From the NCBI GenBank assembly GCA_004194705.1, contig SADC01000886.1, forward strand, positions 620,001 to 684,000: DNA of 64,000 nucleotides, given 5' to 3'. The translations under genes and the position numbers were made by a program. The notes below the pieces were generated by a model. That model searched no databases. It worked only from the letters and a program-made list of their open reading frames with translations, and was not told the origin of the DNA. This DNA is from Ditylenchus dipsaci. Its lineage: Eukaryota > Nematoda > Chromadorea > Rhabditida > Anguinidae. Within the stretch, counting starts at the first letter, position 1, and the number at the start of each line of letters is the position of its first letter. Below are positions 37,288 to 48,999 of the stretch, in pieces.

Positions 37288-40200
37288 TTAATTCTGGGTT
37301 GGACCATTGTTCCTGTTGCTCACATTGCGTGTGTTCTGACGGAACTGCTCATTGTTGTTGTTGGCACGTCGCTCTGCATTTGGTTGACCATTGAAGCGAG
37401 GAGGACCTCCTCCATTATTGCCAGGTCCACCACCACCTATCTGACCACCATCTCCATTGTTAGGGCCACCTCGGAAATAGTTGTTTCCATTGTTATTGTT
37501 TCCACGGAAACCACCACCTCCAAAGCCACCTCCACGACCACCAGGACCACCTCCTCGGTTGTTAGAAGGACCTCGAAAGGCGCCGCCAAAACCACCGCGG
37601 TAACCACCACCACCTCCATTGTGGAAAGCAGCTCCAGAACGTTTATCTAAAGTACCATTATTTTGAATCTAACAGCTGATAAAGTGGTTTTCAATTATGA
37701 AAATAGTTTAGTTATTTGAAACGAATTACTGACAAATTACATAGGGAGCACGATTTTTTTACCGCGGCATTTTTTTTACCTACGACATTTTTCTGCCGGA
37801 CACTTTTCTACCGCGAAATTTTTCTGCCGCAATATTTTTGGTCTAAATTGAACTATACCCCCACATGATGTATGTTTCTTCAAGTAAATTGTTTATTTAT
37901 TTTTTATTCAAATTGTTTATAACTGGTAACACACCCCAAAATACTGATTTACCGCAGTAAATTTATTTATCCCCACAGTATATTTGAATTTTAAATAAAA
38001 TAAAGCTTTTTTTTTATTTATTTTCGGGTCGCACCACGTCAAATTTTTTCGACCGTAATAGAACACGCTAGCAGCAAGGTTGCAGCTCAGTTGAATCCAC
38101 TAAGTGTTGCTTGCAAGGAAACATCAACAGTGGGTAACGCCCTTATGGCTAAACCTGATATACTGAATTGTAGCATTTTTCGTGCTGTATCTTTTGATAC
38201 ATGCAGTTTTTGCGAACCTGGACAAAAATTTCCGGAAAATCGACATTTCAAAAAACTACAAAATCGAAGATATTTAAAAGCCATTTTCCCTAGACTAGGC
38301 CACTTTTCGGTTTCTCTACCTTTTACCCTTACCTCTACCCTTACCCCTACCTTCAACTTTTACCATTACCTCTACCCTTACCTCTACCTTCAACTTTTAC
38401 CCCTACCTTCAACTTTTACCATTACCTCTACCCTTACCTCTACCTTCAACTTTTACCCCTACATCTACCCTTACCTCTACCTTCAACTTTTAGCCCTAAC
38501 TTCAACTTTTACCCTTACCTCTACCCTTACCTCTACCTTCAACTTTTACCCCTACCTCTACCCTTACCTCTACCTTCAACTTTTACCCCTACCTCTACCC
38601 TTACCTCTGCCTTTAACTTTTACCCCTACCCCTACCTCTACCTTTACCTCTGCCTGTACCTCTACCTTATACAAACGCTTCAACACCAAACGATTTATTT
38701 CGACTGACTTCATCACTAAGCATACATTAATAAACAAAATAACGATTGACAATTCCATTTCTCATATTTGACGCGGTACTCATTCTTTCCAAAGCACATA
38801 AATTGCATGCGCAGACCCTCTTCGCTGGCTGATCGTCATTCAGAACATGTGTCTTGCAGAGCGAGGAATTATATCTGTAAATCAAACTATTCAGTAGAAT
38901 AAACAACAAAAATGGTAGAGAAGACCATTTTTGAGCGAGAGTAGTAGGCGCAGCAAAAGGAGTCATAAGCCACGAACGAAGCGCGTATCCACTGTCTCTA
39001 AAAATAATGCCTCGCAATTGACCACCTTCGTATCCATCCCACACATTGCAGTTGCGCATGATAAAGGCGTCGTGAGTAGATCCAGGCCACTTGGCAACAA
39101 CGTTGGTGAACATCCCTCTATGATCGATCATTACCTGAATGAGTCACATCATTAACAGAGCCAAGAGCTTATTAGCAGAGAAAATTTTATACTTGGACAT
39201 TGACGGAGTGAAAGTTCTTACGGTTCACAAAATCACGTTCAATTCGAAGAGCAGGAGCTTGGATCCGAATCTGTGTCCCATCTACCGTGCCATTGACTGA
39301 AGGAAAGCCGTTCGCCTCGAAGAAAAGAGAGAGAAATAAGAGACGTGAAAGTGTATCGGGAATAACAAAGCGAGCAAATCTCAACAAAAAGCACACAACA
39401 ATGAAAAACAGACGTCAAATTCATGTTCAGCGAGCCAAAATTACCTTAAAAATGCATTGCGAGACAAAAATTCAAAAATCGAGATGAGGGTAAAAACTTT
39501 TACCCTGCTACCACCCATGGTAAAAATATGTCTTAGTCCCCCCTGTTGTTTTTTACCCTTAGCTCTACCCCTACCTTTACGTTCAAGTATGGTAACTACG
39601 GGTAGAGGTAAGGGTAAAAGGTAAGGGTAAAAGTTAGAGGTAAGGGTAAAAATTATGGTGACTACGGGTAGAGGTAAGCGTAAAAGGTAAGTGTAAAAGT
39701 TAGAGGTATAGGTAAGGGTAAAAATTATGATGACTATGGGTATAGGTAAGGGTAGAGGTAGAGGTAGGGGTAAAAGGTAAGGGTAAAAAGATGGTGACTA
39801 CCGGCCCTGAAAAGCGATGGAGATCCTAACATCTCTTCAAGGCCTGAGATTATGGTCATTCCGCATGATCTTCAGCAGTACATAAATAATCTCGTTGTTG
39901 TCTACCATAGGGGTCCATCAGCAAGAAGAGTCATTATCTTATCTCCCCAAGCAGCATTACTGACAAGGAATCCACCCGAGATGTACGATCGAATTCGCAA
40001 ATTCTGTTAAAGCCATCTTGTAGAGCATAGTCGATTTACACTATACATGTAGCTGGAGTTATTATGGCTGACAGCAACAAAAATTTGGAGTTGTAGGTCA
40101 AAGAAAGCCGGAAAACCCCGAATAACGCCAACTTTCGATATTTCAGTTCTCCGATTCTCGGTGTTTTGTTTGTCAAGTGCTAAATCTGAGCATTATGACC

Positions 40201-43200
40201 TCATGTTATTTTTTGATTTTACATATAACCGTGATGTTTTGTAAAATATTTTAATATTTTTTTGGAAAATTCAAATTTTACTGATACACATGTACCGTGA
40301 AAATTTGAATTTTCAAAACATCTCAAAATATTTTTTAAACATCACTGTCAGACGTAAAATCAAAAAGTAACATAAGGTCATAATAATCATATTCGGCACT
40401 TGACTAACAAAACATCGAGAATCAGAGCACCGAAATATCCAAAATTAGCCTTTTTCGTTACATTATCAGAACATCGAAATCGGTGTCCTAAGAAATTCCA
40501 CTGGTTTTAAACGTTCACAACTGTTTATCTTAATGCGATTTCAAAATTTTGTAAAATACTCAGCTTCAGATGATAATTTTTTGACATGTAAAATCAAAAA
40601 CACGAGCGGTCTCTCTCTGAGGTTTAAAAATAGGTTAATCTTTTTTTGTAGCAAAAATACTTTTTTTGTGGCTAATTTTCATTTTGCCTGATTTTATTAA
40701 AAAATTGTCTTTGATAACACCATCATGTAGCCCTACTCTTCTAGTTTCTAATACAAAAAATTAAAAGTATGAAGCAAATTATTTTTTTATTTGCTTAACG
40801 TTTTTAATTTTTGTACCAAATTTTGCAAAGACGTTTCAATAAACTATACCTCATTAGAAACCAGAAGAGTAAAGCTACATGATGGTGTTATCACTTTTGA
40901 AAAAAGACAAAAAAATTTAATAAAATCAGAAAAAATAAAAATTTGCCACAAAAAGAGTAAATTAGCCACAAAAAAAGTATTTTTGCTACAAAAAAATGAT
41001 AAACCTTAAAAATATTCATAGAAAAATTCGCTAGAAAATTATCATTGCAAGTTCTGTTTACAGAATATCAAATTCAGTTCAAGACAAAAAGTTATGAGTG
41101 TTTAAAATCAGTGGAATTTTTTAGGACATCCTTATCGCATAAATTCTGTAAAACAGAGCGAAAAATAATTAAACCTGATGGAATACTCGGCAAGACCTGT
41201 CCAAATCTGTCCGAAAAAGAGAATAATTATTTTAAAAAAAGCGCATAATCATACAAAGATGAAAATATTTCTGGCCAAACCTCTAATGGCTACTTTCTAA
41301 TTTCTGGAGATCTTTTCTTTTCAAAAAACTTTGTGTTTGTTTATACCTAAGCTTAAATTTACACACCTCTATAGTTTTGCTGTGACTTGATTCCATTTTC
41401 ATCATATAATGCATCTCCAGAACCATCTTTTACTTTGAACTCATCTGAGTCCGTCATGACCGGTTGGTCCATGATAGGCGCCTGCGTCTTGACCATTACA
41501 TTGTTCACATTGTTGGAGGTGGAGTTGCTGACCGCGCGGGCCTTAAAAAATACAGAGTGTAAAAAGCACTGTTAAAATATTCAGTACCTACCCAAGTCTT
41601 TGGATGGATGACATGGTTTTCCTCATGCATAACATGGTTTTTGGGAGCATTTGGCACAAACTTCTGGGTTGGCTCTTTGTAGGACGTGATGTTGTTTTCA
41701 GGCACAATCTGTGTCTGCTGTTGTTGTTGCTGTTCGATAATTGGCTCAGGGGCCGTGATCTCTTCTACCACAGGAGTGGGAATGACTTCGGGTTGGTGTA
41801 CTGAAAAAAAGCGATCGGTGGTGAAAAAAATTCAAAGAATCTGCACTGCTTAACAGCTAACTTCTCAGGTTAAATAAAACAAAAAATAAGGAAACCTATA
41901 TAACTGTAAAATTTGCTTCAAGCATTCTGACTACGCTTTTGCGCAGAGTATAGCAGATTTACTACACGGAATTATAATACTCTCGGCAAACAGACAAATA
42001 AAATCATATCGGAAAACTCAGGAAAAAACGAGCTAAACTAGGGAGAGGCGAAAATTGCGAGCCGGAAAATTGCGTGCCCATTTTTTTTAGTCAAAGATGC
42101 AAAAATTATAATAACTTTTCAAAGAGTGATAGCAGCATTAGACAGCCCTGCCATTTTAGTTTCTTTGGAGGTATCATTTGTTAAAACGTGTTTCCAAAAT
42201 ATGGCACAAAAAAACTAAAAATATGAAACAAATCAGAAAAAAATAATTATTTCCTGATTTGTTTCATACTTTTAGTTTCTTGTGCTACACTTTGAAAACA
42301 TGTTTTAACGGTGCAGGATATAAATACCCAAAGACAAAATACCCAATATGCATATTGTGCAGATAATGTGCACTATATGCTATTATCATAACATACACAG
42401 CATATAATATGCACCATAGACATTATCGAGCAGAAAACGTACAATTAAAGTCTTTAACCCTTAGACAATATGCATAATGGGTATTTTGTCCTTGGATATT
42501 TTATCTTTGGTATTTTGTCTTGGGTATTTTGACCATTGGGTATTTTTTAGTTGGCTATTTTGTCTTCGGGTATTTTGATCCTGCTCCGTTTTATCAAATG
42601 ATACCTCTTTAGAAACTAGAATGGCAGGGCTACCTAATGGTGTTATCACTTTTTAAATAATTATTTAAAATTTTGCTTCTTTGACTAAAATAAAAAATTT
42701 GGCGCGCAATTTTCGCCCCTCCAAAAATATCATTGGTCCACTATGTGGGTTCTCAAAAAAAATATAATAGTCTATAGTGTAACGTCGATATAGTGACGTC
42801 CCAATAATTCGGTGTACAGCTGGGTCCGACTCTTTTTTAACTTACCTGGTATGTAGGGTGTGTCAAAAAAGACGGTAAATTCATCCTCGGTTTTTTAACC
42901 TGATTTTTGAAGTCTTTTGCCAGTTCTGTTTTTACAGTCTAGTCCCAAATATCGTGAGGACTCCAATTTTGCCGATCGTTTTTTATAAAATTAAATTTTT
43001 ATTGTCTAAAGAGGCAAAAACTTTATATAACATAACTCGATTTAACTAAAATCCTGTTTTTTAAGGGTAAAACTTTTTTTGTCACAAATTCACTTTTTTC
43101 TGTCACAGATTTCCTCATTTCTGTCACAGATTTTAGTTTTCCCTGTTTCTTTCGAAATTTTTGATCTTCTCTGAAAGTTATTACACGATCAGATAGCCTT

Positions 43201-46200
43201 GCGATTCTAGTTTCTGCTGAGGTATCATTTTCGCATCTTCCTTGCAAAATATAACACAAATAGGTTAAAGTATGAAGGAAGTCAGAAAAATAATTTGGCT
43301 CATAATTTTACCTTTTTGTGCTATATTTTGCAGAGATGGTGCAGCAAATAATACCTCGCCAGAAACTAGAATCGCATAGCTACCTAATGGTGTAAAAGCT
43401 TTGAGAAAAAGGTTAGAAAATTTAATAGAAAGAGCTGATAGGAAAGGAAAATTCAAATCTGTGACAGAAATGAGGAAATCTGTGACAGAAAAAAGTATTG
43501 GCCGTTTTTTAATCGCGTTTTTGCTTTTTTAGAGAAGAAAATTTTGTATTTCCAAAAAATGATCGGCAAAATCGTAATCCTTGCAATATTTGGGACCAGA
43601 TTGTCAAAACAGAACTGGTATAAGCTTAATAAAATGGATGTCAATAAGGTGTCGAGCGTGGTAACTTGCCCGATCCCTTGAGTTATGTTATATAGAGAGT
43701 CGACTGTATCATATTTTTGAATTTTTTTTTCGGGTGGACGAAGTTTGACCTCTGGATCATCTCTACACTACAGTAACCCACATTTTGTGTCTTGTGCTCA
43801 GGCGCAGAGTAGGCCTGCGTACATTAGCACTTACTCAAACATGTCTTCTCTAAATTTTTCCAGGTTATAGGTTCGAATCCTGGCAGTAGCAGATATTTTT
43901 TCTGGTACAACATTAATGAATTAGTTTTTATAAAACCAGTGAGCCGTAGGGTGGGTAGAAGAACCACCTGGTAGCTCCCCTATATGTGAAACCAATATCA
44001 ATCGTCAAAATTAGTTTAGAAATTTTTCGGCACACCCCGAAAAGAACATAAAATATTTAGGAAAAAATCGATTAGGAAATTAATTCATTTGAGAAAAAAT
44101 ACAAATAAGGAAAAATTGGTCCTGGCACGAATTGTTTCGGAAACAATTATTTCTAAATAAAAAAAAGCGAGCAAAATCAGTTCAAGAAAAAATAAATTGT
44201 GCATTTTGCTTTGCTTTCTCTATTTGGAGCTGTGCGGCTGTATTTTAATTGTTTATCGTATTCACTTGTGTTTTACTCAACTTTTTCAGTTGCTGATCAT
44301 AATCATGAGTCCGGCTACATTGCCAAGAGTTGTCTACAGCAGTGAAGATGAAGCGAGCTCAGACGAAGCCTGGAGCGAATGGAGCAATGAAAGTGATCTG
44401 ATCGATCCTGAAGTGGAAGAAGAACAGCAAGCTGAGCCAGAAGAAAATCTACAAGTCAGAGTGGGGCGTCCAAAAAAGAGTAAGACGGTTGTGGATCCTC
44501 CGATTCCAATTGAATTCATTCCAAGCCAGCGCAAAAAGAAGAATGGAGGTGACAGTTACCTGGCCCTGTTCGACAGTAAATATTTTACTTTTCATAAAGT
44601 GTGTATCGCTGTCTAGTTGTAAATGTTTAAGGCGAGGTGTACAAGCGTTCGCAATTACCTGACACGGAAAGAATTCAGCAGTGGCTTTGCATTAAAGTGA
44701 AGGAGGGATGCAAATCAACCATGGTGACGAATCGGGCAAACGAATGTGTTGGCAAGAGCGAAGGCGGTCACTCACATGTCACAGCAAAGGTCGATCTGGA
44801 TATTAGAAAATTCATGTCCCAGATTCCAGTAATCGCTCTAGAAGATCAGGTTTGCGTGATTAGTTTCTTACTCTATGATTCCCAAGCTTTTATTATACTT
44901 TTTTAGTCAGCGTCACGCGAAATTCATTCGCGGTTAGTGGAATATGTGTCAAGCAAAGTCAAAGCTCGGGCAAATATGCTGAATACTTCTGCCGTTATCA
45001 ACTACCATCGAAGAGTTAGTTTCGTCTCATATTTCTTGCAAACTTTGTGTTATTAATTAAATCATTTCCAGAAGCGCGATGGAGATCCAAGGACTACGAC
45101 AAATCCGGAACTTATGGATATTCCGCAGGAGCTTCAAAACTACAAAGGCAATCCTTTCGTTGTGTTTGACAGTGGTCCATCAACTAGAAGAATCATTATT
45201 TTCTCGACTCCTGCGTTGATAGAAGTATCTTTTACTCTATTTTCTTCTGGATTACCTGCGTTTCTTTTATTTACCTGTTAAATGCAATTCAGTTTCTTGA
45301 GAGGAGTGAATGGTGGGGATTTGATGGTACTTTTGCTCTCGTTCCGAAAGGGTGGAAACAACTGCTGACTCTACACGCCAAACAAGGGGAAAGCTTTATT
45401 CCGTGTCTACATGCCTTGCTCCCGAAGAAATTCGCCGGACTTATGACCGCTTCTTTGCCGCCGTTCAGCAACTGAATCCATACGCAAAAGTGACACACGC
45501 ACACATGGACTTCGAGAGAACCCTGATCGCATCATTTGAGCATCATTACAATTGTAAGATTCCCTGATTCGAGACAGAAGTGTTGATTGAATTTATAAAA
45601 TTTAGTGGCTGAGAAACATGGATGTTTTGCTCATTTTGCGCGTGCGCTGTACAGGAGGGTCCAGAAGCTTAGTCTGACTCGTAAATATAAAGAAGAAGGC
45701 GCTTTCACCGCAGTATTCGACATGCTCAAATCCCTGGGTAGACATTTATCACTGTTAGAAGCGCAAAATCTTCTCGTACAATAATTTTTCAGCGTACATC
45801 CCTACCACCAACATTCACGCAGCGTTTGATGCAGTTATGCTCCGGTATGCGCGCAATGCTGATGGGACAGATAAATTTGAAGTCGGCTCGAGCGAAAAGA
45901 GGTTTATCGAATACTTTGTGCAGGTGTGCATTTTACAAAATTCTTTCACGTTTTTATTATGCTCTTGTAGACTTGGCTTGGGCATATCAACGACCGCCAT
46001 CCAATGTTTCCGAATGAGCTGTGGAACTGCTTCGATCTTACAAGGGAAGGCAATTCCAAAACAACGAACTCATTAGAGGCATGGCACAATGCGCTGAAAC
46101 TAACTTTAGGATCTCCTGACGGCAAGCGACCAAGGTTTTGGAAGTGGTTGCGCCAAATGAAGAAGGAATGCAGCTTAAAGGAGGCCGAACTCATCAGACT

Positions 46201-48996
46201 TCAAAGTACGCCAATGAAATTGAAGACCGCCGACAAGCGAATTGCACAACAAAGGAAAGAACTGGCTGAGAATTACAATCCGATGGAAATGTTTCAATAT
46301 TTGCAAAATCAAGCCAATTACACTGTTATAGATCAGTTTTGATTTTTGAATGCTTTTGTTGTTATAATGAAGTTTTCGGAAATAAATTTTAGTTGTTGAA
46401 CGCACTTGTAATTGTGATTGGTTCTGCGTGATATGTTGTTTAGAAAAAGGTGTAATTTTTTTTTGATGTTCGTTTTTCTCCGTTCGAACGGGAATTAGAA
46501 ATGTGCTTACGTCGAATTTGTTTCTCTCGATATCAAGTGTAAAGCACATAGCAAACCTCAAAGATCCCGAATAAATTTTTCTCGCTTCTTTATTTCCGAA
46601 AACGCATCTTTCTAAAAGCATTTTATTGCCAAAACAATATTTACAAAACAATTCGTGCCAGGACCAATTTTTCCTTATTTGTATTTTTTTTCAAATGAAT
46701 TAATTTCCTAATTGATTTTTTCCTAAATATTTTATGTTCTTTTCGGGGTGTGCCAATTTTTCATGCACGTGGCCTTTCTTTTCGAAATGAGGCGACTTCT
46801 AAATCGACTTTTCACGTCGCCCCACGTCCAAAAGAACGGCCACATGCATGAAAATTTTTTAAACTAATTTTGACGATTGATATACCATTTTGTTGGAAAT
46901 ATCGTCGAGTTTTAAAGGTATCGCCGAGCGAAAATACAGATGGCTTTTGGATCTAAAATTCAAAAAATGTCCAAAAGTGACGAATTCCATGTCGACAACC
47001 CTACCGAGGATGAATTTACCTAAAGCCAAAAAAACTCGACCACATAAAAAACTGCGTAGGTGGCTCCTGCTTGGTTTATTTCCAAAATGTTTAGGTTATA
47101 TTCCTCTGAAATCTCCGAATTGACTTAGGTTTCTGTGAGTCCTAGAAACATTTGAGACTCGTAATTATAAGCGCAAATGATGAAGACGATAGTTAGAAAA
47201 ACAAGATACAAAAAAAACAGATGCGAAAGCTCGAAGGTGGTCAAGTTTTTTTTGACACACCCTGTAAAATATTTTCTCTAGTAAACGGCTGAACGTTTAT
47301 TTTTCAATCGTCCAAAAATTAGGAAAATTTTGTGTTGATCTTTGAGCTTTCAACCTAAATACAAAAATTGAGATCGGTAAAGCACGCAAAAGTACAAAAA
47401 ACACTAAAGAGAACAGCTCGAAAAAATCCTGCTTGGAGATACAAACCCTCAAAGTCGAGGGGAGGGTATTTCCTCTAATAAGGCCCCCCCCCTTAATTCA
47501 AAAACGTGTTTGTGGCAACCTGGTTTTGGCCCATTTTTTAAATTTTCTGTCATGCAAGTTACCACTCTTTTTGTAGCTCATCTCACTGGCTGCAAAATGG
47601 GTGGTAACTTGCGTGAGAGAAGTTTTAAAAAAATGGGTCGAAATTACAATGCCAAGAACACGATTTTGAACGCAAAAGAAGCCGCCTTATTAGAGTTGAA
47701 AGGAAAAATCGGACCCAACTGGGAATTAAGCCTTTTGGAGAAGTCACTATGTCGAGATTTCTGCATAGAAATTTTTTTAACAATCCGCATCATCCTGTGA
47801 ACCAAGGAAACTTTTGGATTATTTTGAAAATTTTCTCAAGTCTCTGGATTTACAGTTTAATAGGTTCCCTTGTTCGTACGGAGGATTTTCTAAGTCAGTG
47901 TTTAAACTACTAACAAGGTTGCGAAGCCATCGAGCTTAATTCTGCCAAAGTAGCTGGTTGAGAGAGCATGTGGCCATTTTGCTGCACTCCTGAAGCATTC
48001 GACTCAGATATTTTTGGAGCTTGAAGCTCGTTGTTTTCCTCCACTATGCCTCCACCATTATTAACAGGAGCAGCAGTAGAAGTAGGGACCACATTGCTAG
48101 TGTCAGCTGGAGTGGTGTCGTGGAAGCTGTTATCCAACCATTGGAAAATGTCGTTTTGCACAAAATATCTCTTGGCAGCCTGTTTGCACAACACCAGGCT
48201 CTGGAGGAAGCGACGAGGAGGGTCTCCATTCACTGACATCTCACCGCACACCTGCAACACCAAACTATCCTCCAAGCCATTGACACAGACCAGCGAGTGG
48301 ATGCGAGATTTGCACTGGGCGTAGTCTAGCTTCTCAATGGCTTGCCGGATATCCTGAAAATTGTTGGTGAAGGTTGATAAGAATTAAGTATGCACAATGA
48401 TTACCAATCAAAAATCCACCTACCTCCTGACCCTTAGCCTCCAACCCATCATGTGAGAAAAGTGCATCGTTGCCATAGAATTGGCTTAAAGTGAAGACTT
48501 CAGTTGGCATGCCTGACCACTTTTTATCTAAACAAATGAGTTACAATGGATGCGGATGAGTATTAAATTGGGTGTAGCTGGTGTTTCTGCCGCTTTTAAA
48601 TGGTAACTTTTTTTCAAAAAGGGTGCTTCTACATCGAGAGAAGTAGGTATTCACGGTAAAACGATTTCTTAGCAACTATTCCAAGATTTGCATTGAATAT
48701 GGTCCCCATACTGAAAAAAAAATTTGGTTGAATTTTTCTGAGAACCAGACTAGACAAGGGTAAACCAGGCGGGAATTGCAATTTTTTCGACACCCAATTG
48801 ACAAAATATTTTCAAGAAGAAAATCTTAGCAGGAACTCTTAATTCGTTTAAATTATAAAAAAGATAATGTCTTACAATATTGGTGGACAAAGGCACGACC
48901 TGAAAAAAAAATTAACAGTAACCATTGAAACCGTCTGAAAACACTATTACCAATATCGGTGGGAGTGGGAGCATTGTAGCCATCAACTTTCTCCAT
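37288..48996 (-). CDS. G3BP: G3BP/Rasputin-type stress-granule protein, apparently lacking an RRM
   Basis: RNA-binding scaffold of stress granules. Minus-strand exons: 48951-48996 ([16 protein letters not shown]), 48876-48899, 48424-48527, 47915-48353, 41592-41800, 41367-41541, 37288-37646; 1356 nt, about 451 residues, all junctions in phase. The NTF2-like domain (about 15-150) shows [51 protein letters not shown] and [16 protein letters not shown]. An acidic/Gln region ([14 protein letters not shown]) and the hallmark KTWARAVSNS (G3BP: KTWASV) follow. The last exon encodes an RGG/GN-rich tail ([20 protein letters not shown]...) ending NNGPTQN. Vertebrate G3BPs place an RRM between KTWA and RGG, but here 41367 splices in frame directly to 37646 and no RRM is visible in the 3.7-kb intron. 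An acceptor ttttcag precedes the ATG by about 40 nt. AATAAA is near 37181-37186. Introns of 6.1 and 3.7 kb are filled with transposons. Confidence 0.92.
37740..38310. repeat. Intron stretch with ctgccgcaaa-type repeats
   Basis: 37755-37835 has repeated ttttttaccgcggcattttt-like units (roughly 20 bp), half of a possible minisatellite arm; no matching inverted partner was found. The open stretch at 38091-38310 is not recognised in either strand. Confidence 0.4.
38315..39795. mobile_element. PIF/Harbinger-type element with minisatellite arms
   Basis: The left arm at 38315-38670 is a tandem of ccttacctctacc with interspersed ttcaacttttacc; the right arm at 39490-39795 is the same sequence inverted (gggtagaggtaagggtaaa). 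Between the arms, on the minus strand, lies a PIF/Harbinger transposase remnant. This is the one minisatellite-armed element in the window with an identifiable transposase inside, so it links the architecture to a superfamily. Confidence 0.75.
38727..39424 (-). pseudogene. PIF/Harbinger transposase (DDE_Tnp_4), incomplete
   Basis: Exon ending at 39193: [19 protein letters not shown], then [15 protein letters not shown] 58-nt intron (39135-39192) follows. The next exon reads VMIDH then [19 protein letters not shown], and [15 protein letters not shown]. These match HARBI1-type transposases: the first Asp in VDGT, the second in GDSGYxL (here RDSGYAL). After another likely intron, YNSSLCKTH begins the C-terminal block, but joining it gives a TGA, and the expected Glu motif is not recognisable. 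The N-terminal third is also absent. Inactive copy. Confidence 0.8.
39812..40015 (+). pseudogene. MULE transposase fragment
   Basis: Reads [12 protein letters not shown] then [18 protein letters not shown] and [17 protein letters not shown]. It is collinear with the intact MULE at 45075-45225 ([18 protein letters not shown], then [17 protein letters not shown]). A relic of a related but not identical Mutator-like element, adjoining the Harbinger element's right arm. Confidence 0.75.
40130..41010. repeat. Two adjacent palindromic repeats
   Basis: 40130-40445: gttttgtttgtcaagtgc and later gcacttgactaacaaaac, arms of about 150 bp. 40620-41010: ctttttttgtagcaaaaata and its complement near 40980, arms of about 180 bp; the ends (aggttt/aaacct) are short and no target duplication is clear. 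Both lie in the G3BP intron. Confidence 0.7.
42040..42722. repeat. Foldback with gggtattttgtc tandem units
   Basis: Outer ends aggcgaaaattgcg and gcgcgcaattttcgcccct. Inner arms ccctgccattttagtttc and gaaactagaatggcaggg. The centre right, 42478-42590, is a tandem of about seven roughly 15-bp gggtattttgtctt units; only two inverted units are on the left near 42320, so the arms are unequal. Confidence 0.7.
42773..43709. mobile_element. Pogo/Tc1-type element carrying a ctgtgacag foldback
   Basis: Ends tatagtgtaacgtcgatata and gagagtcgactgta with the usual inner stretch (ttcgaaca/ttgccgatcg on both sides). Nested inside at 43065-43505 is a second copy of the ctgtgacagaaaaaagt minisatellite-armed foldback seen at 19190-19895. 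At 42852, gtagggtgtgtcaaaaaa resembles a mariner end, and its complement (ttttttgacacaccctgta) lies at about 47250. Confidence 0.65.
43805..43897 (+). repeat. tRNA-derived SINE-like sequence
   Basis: Box A-like ggcgcagagtaggcctgc and box B-like aggttcgaatcctgg about 60 nt apart. Acceptor ends do not pair. Likely a tRNA-derived short element. Confidence 0.5.
43993..46886 (+). mobile_element. Autonomous-looking Mutator-like element (MULE)
   Basis: Long terminal inverted repeats: 43993-44155 (tatcaatcgtcaaaattagt, then cggcacaccccgaaaagaac) and 46644-46886 (complement: gttcttttcggggtgtgcc, then attttgacgattgata). A nested 90-bp hairpin (catgcacgtggcc and complement, 46762-46850) interrupts the right repeat. 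The single gene inside (44305-46342) encodes a MULE transposase. Inserted in the 6.1-kb G3BP intron on the opposite strand. Confidence 0.85.
44305..46342 (+). CDS. MULE transposase with N-terminal FLYWCH-like zinc finger
   Basis: ATG at 44305 ([19 protein letters not shown], acidic N-terminus), then [10 protein letters not shown] and a Cys/His stretch ([21 protein letters not shown]) like the FLYWCH/WRKY-type finger of MULEs. After several roughly 45-60-nt introns (one ending before 44908; others about 45014-45071, 45226-45293, 45554-45604, 45740-45791, 45923-45969) come [20 protein letters not shown] (first Asp), [14 protein letters not shown] (second Asp), [17 protein letters not shown] (His motif) and [14 protein letters not shown] (third acidic residue). 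TGA at 46340-46342, AATAAA near 46383. A single-base frame break near 45425 and an unclear first intron (about 44592-44632) leave activity in doubt. Small introns resemble those of host genes. Confidence 0.85.
47461..47697. mobile_element. MITE, cctctaataagg family
   Basis: Left part gtatttcctctaataaggcc, right part gccttattagag; inner arms caagttaccactctttttgt and complement (gtggtaacttg). Diverged relative of 16733-16979. Confidence 0.75.
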
Positions 48997-48999
48997 AAT

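Noticed and set aside
38091..38771. A 226-residue open frame
   Set aside because: Most of it is the ccttacctctacc minisatellite read through; the residual upstream stretch has no recognisable motif or splice chain.
37647..41366. RRM exon of G3BP
   Set aside because: I read the intron on the minus strand for RNP-type motifs and found only transposon sequence; direct joining of the flanking exons keeps frame. A profile search would be needed to exclude a diverged RRM.
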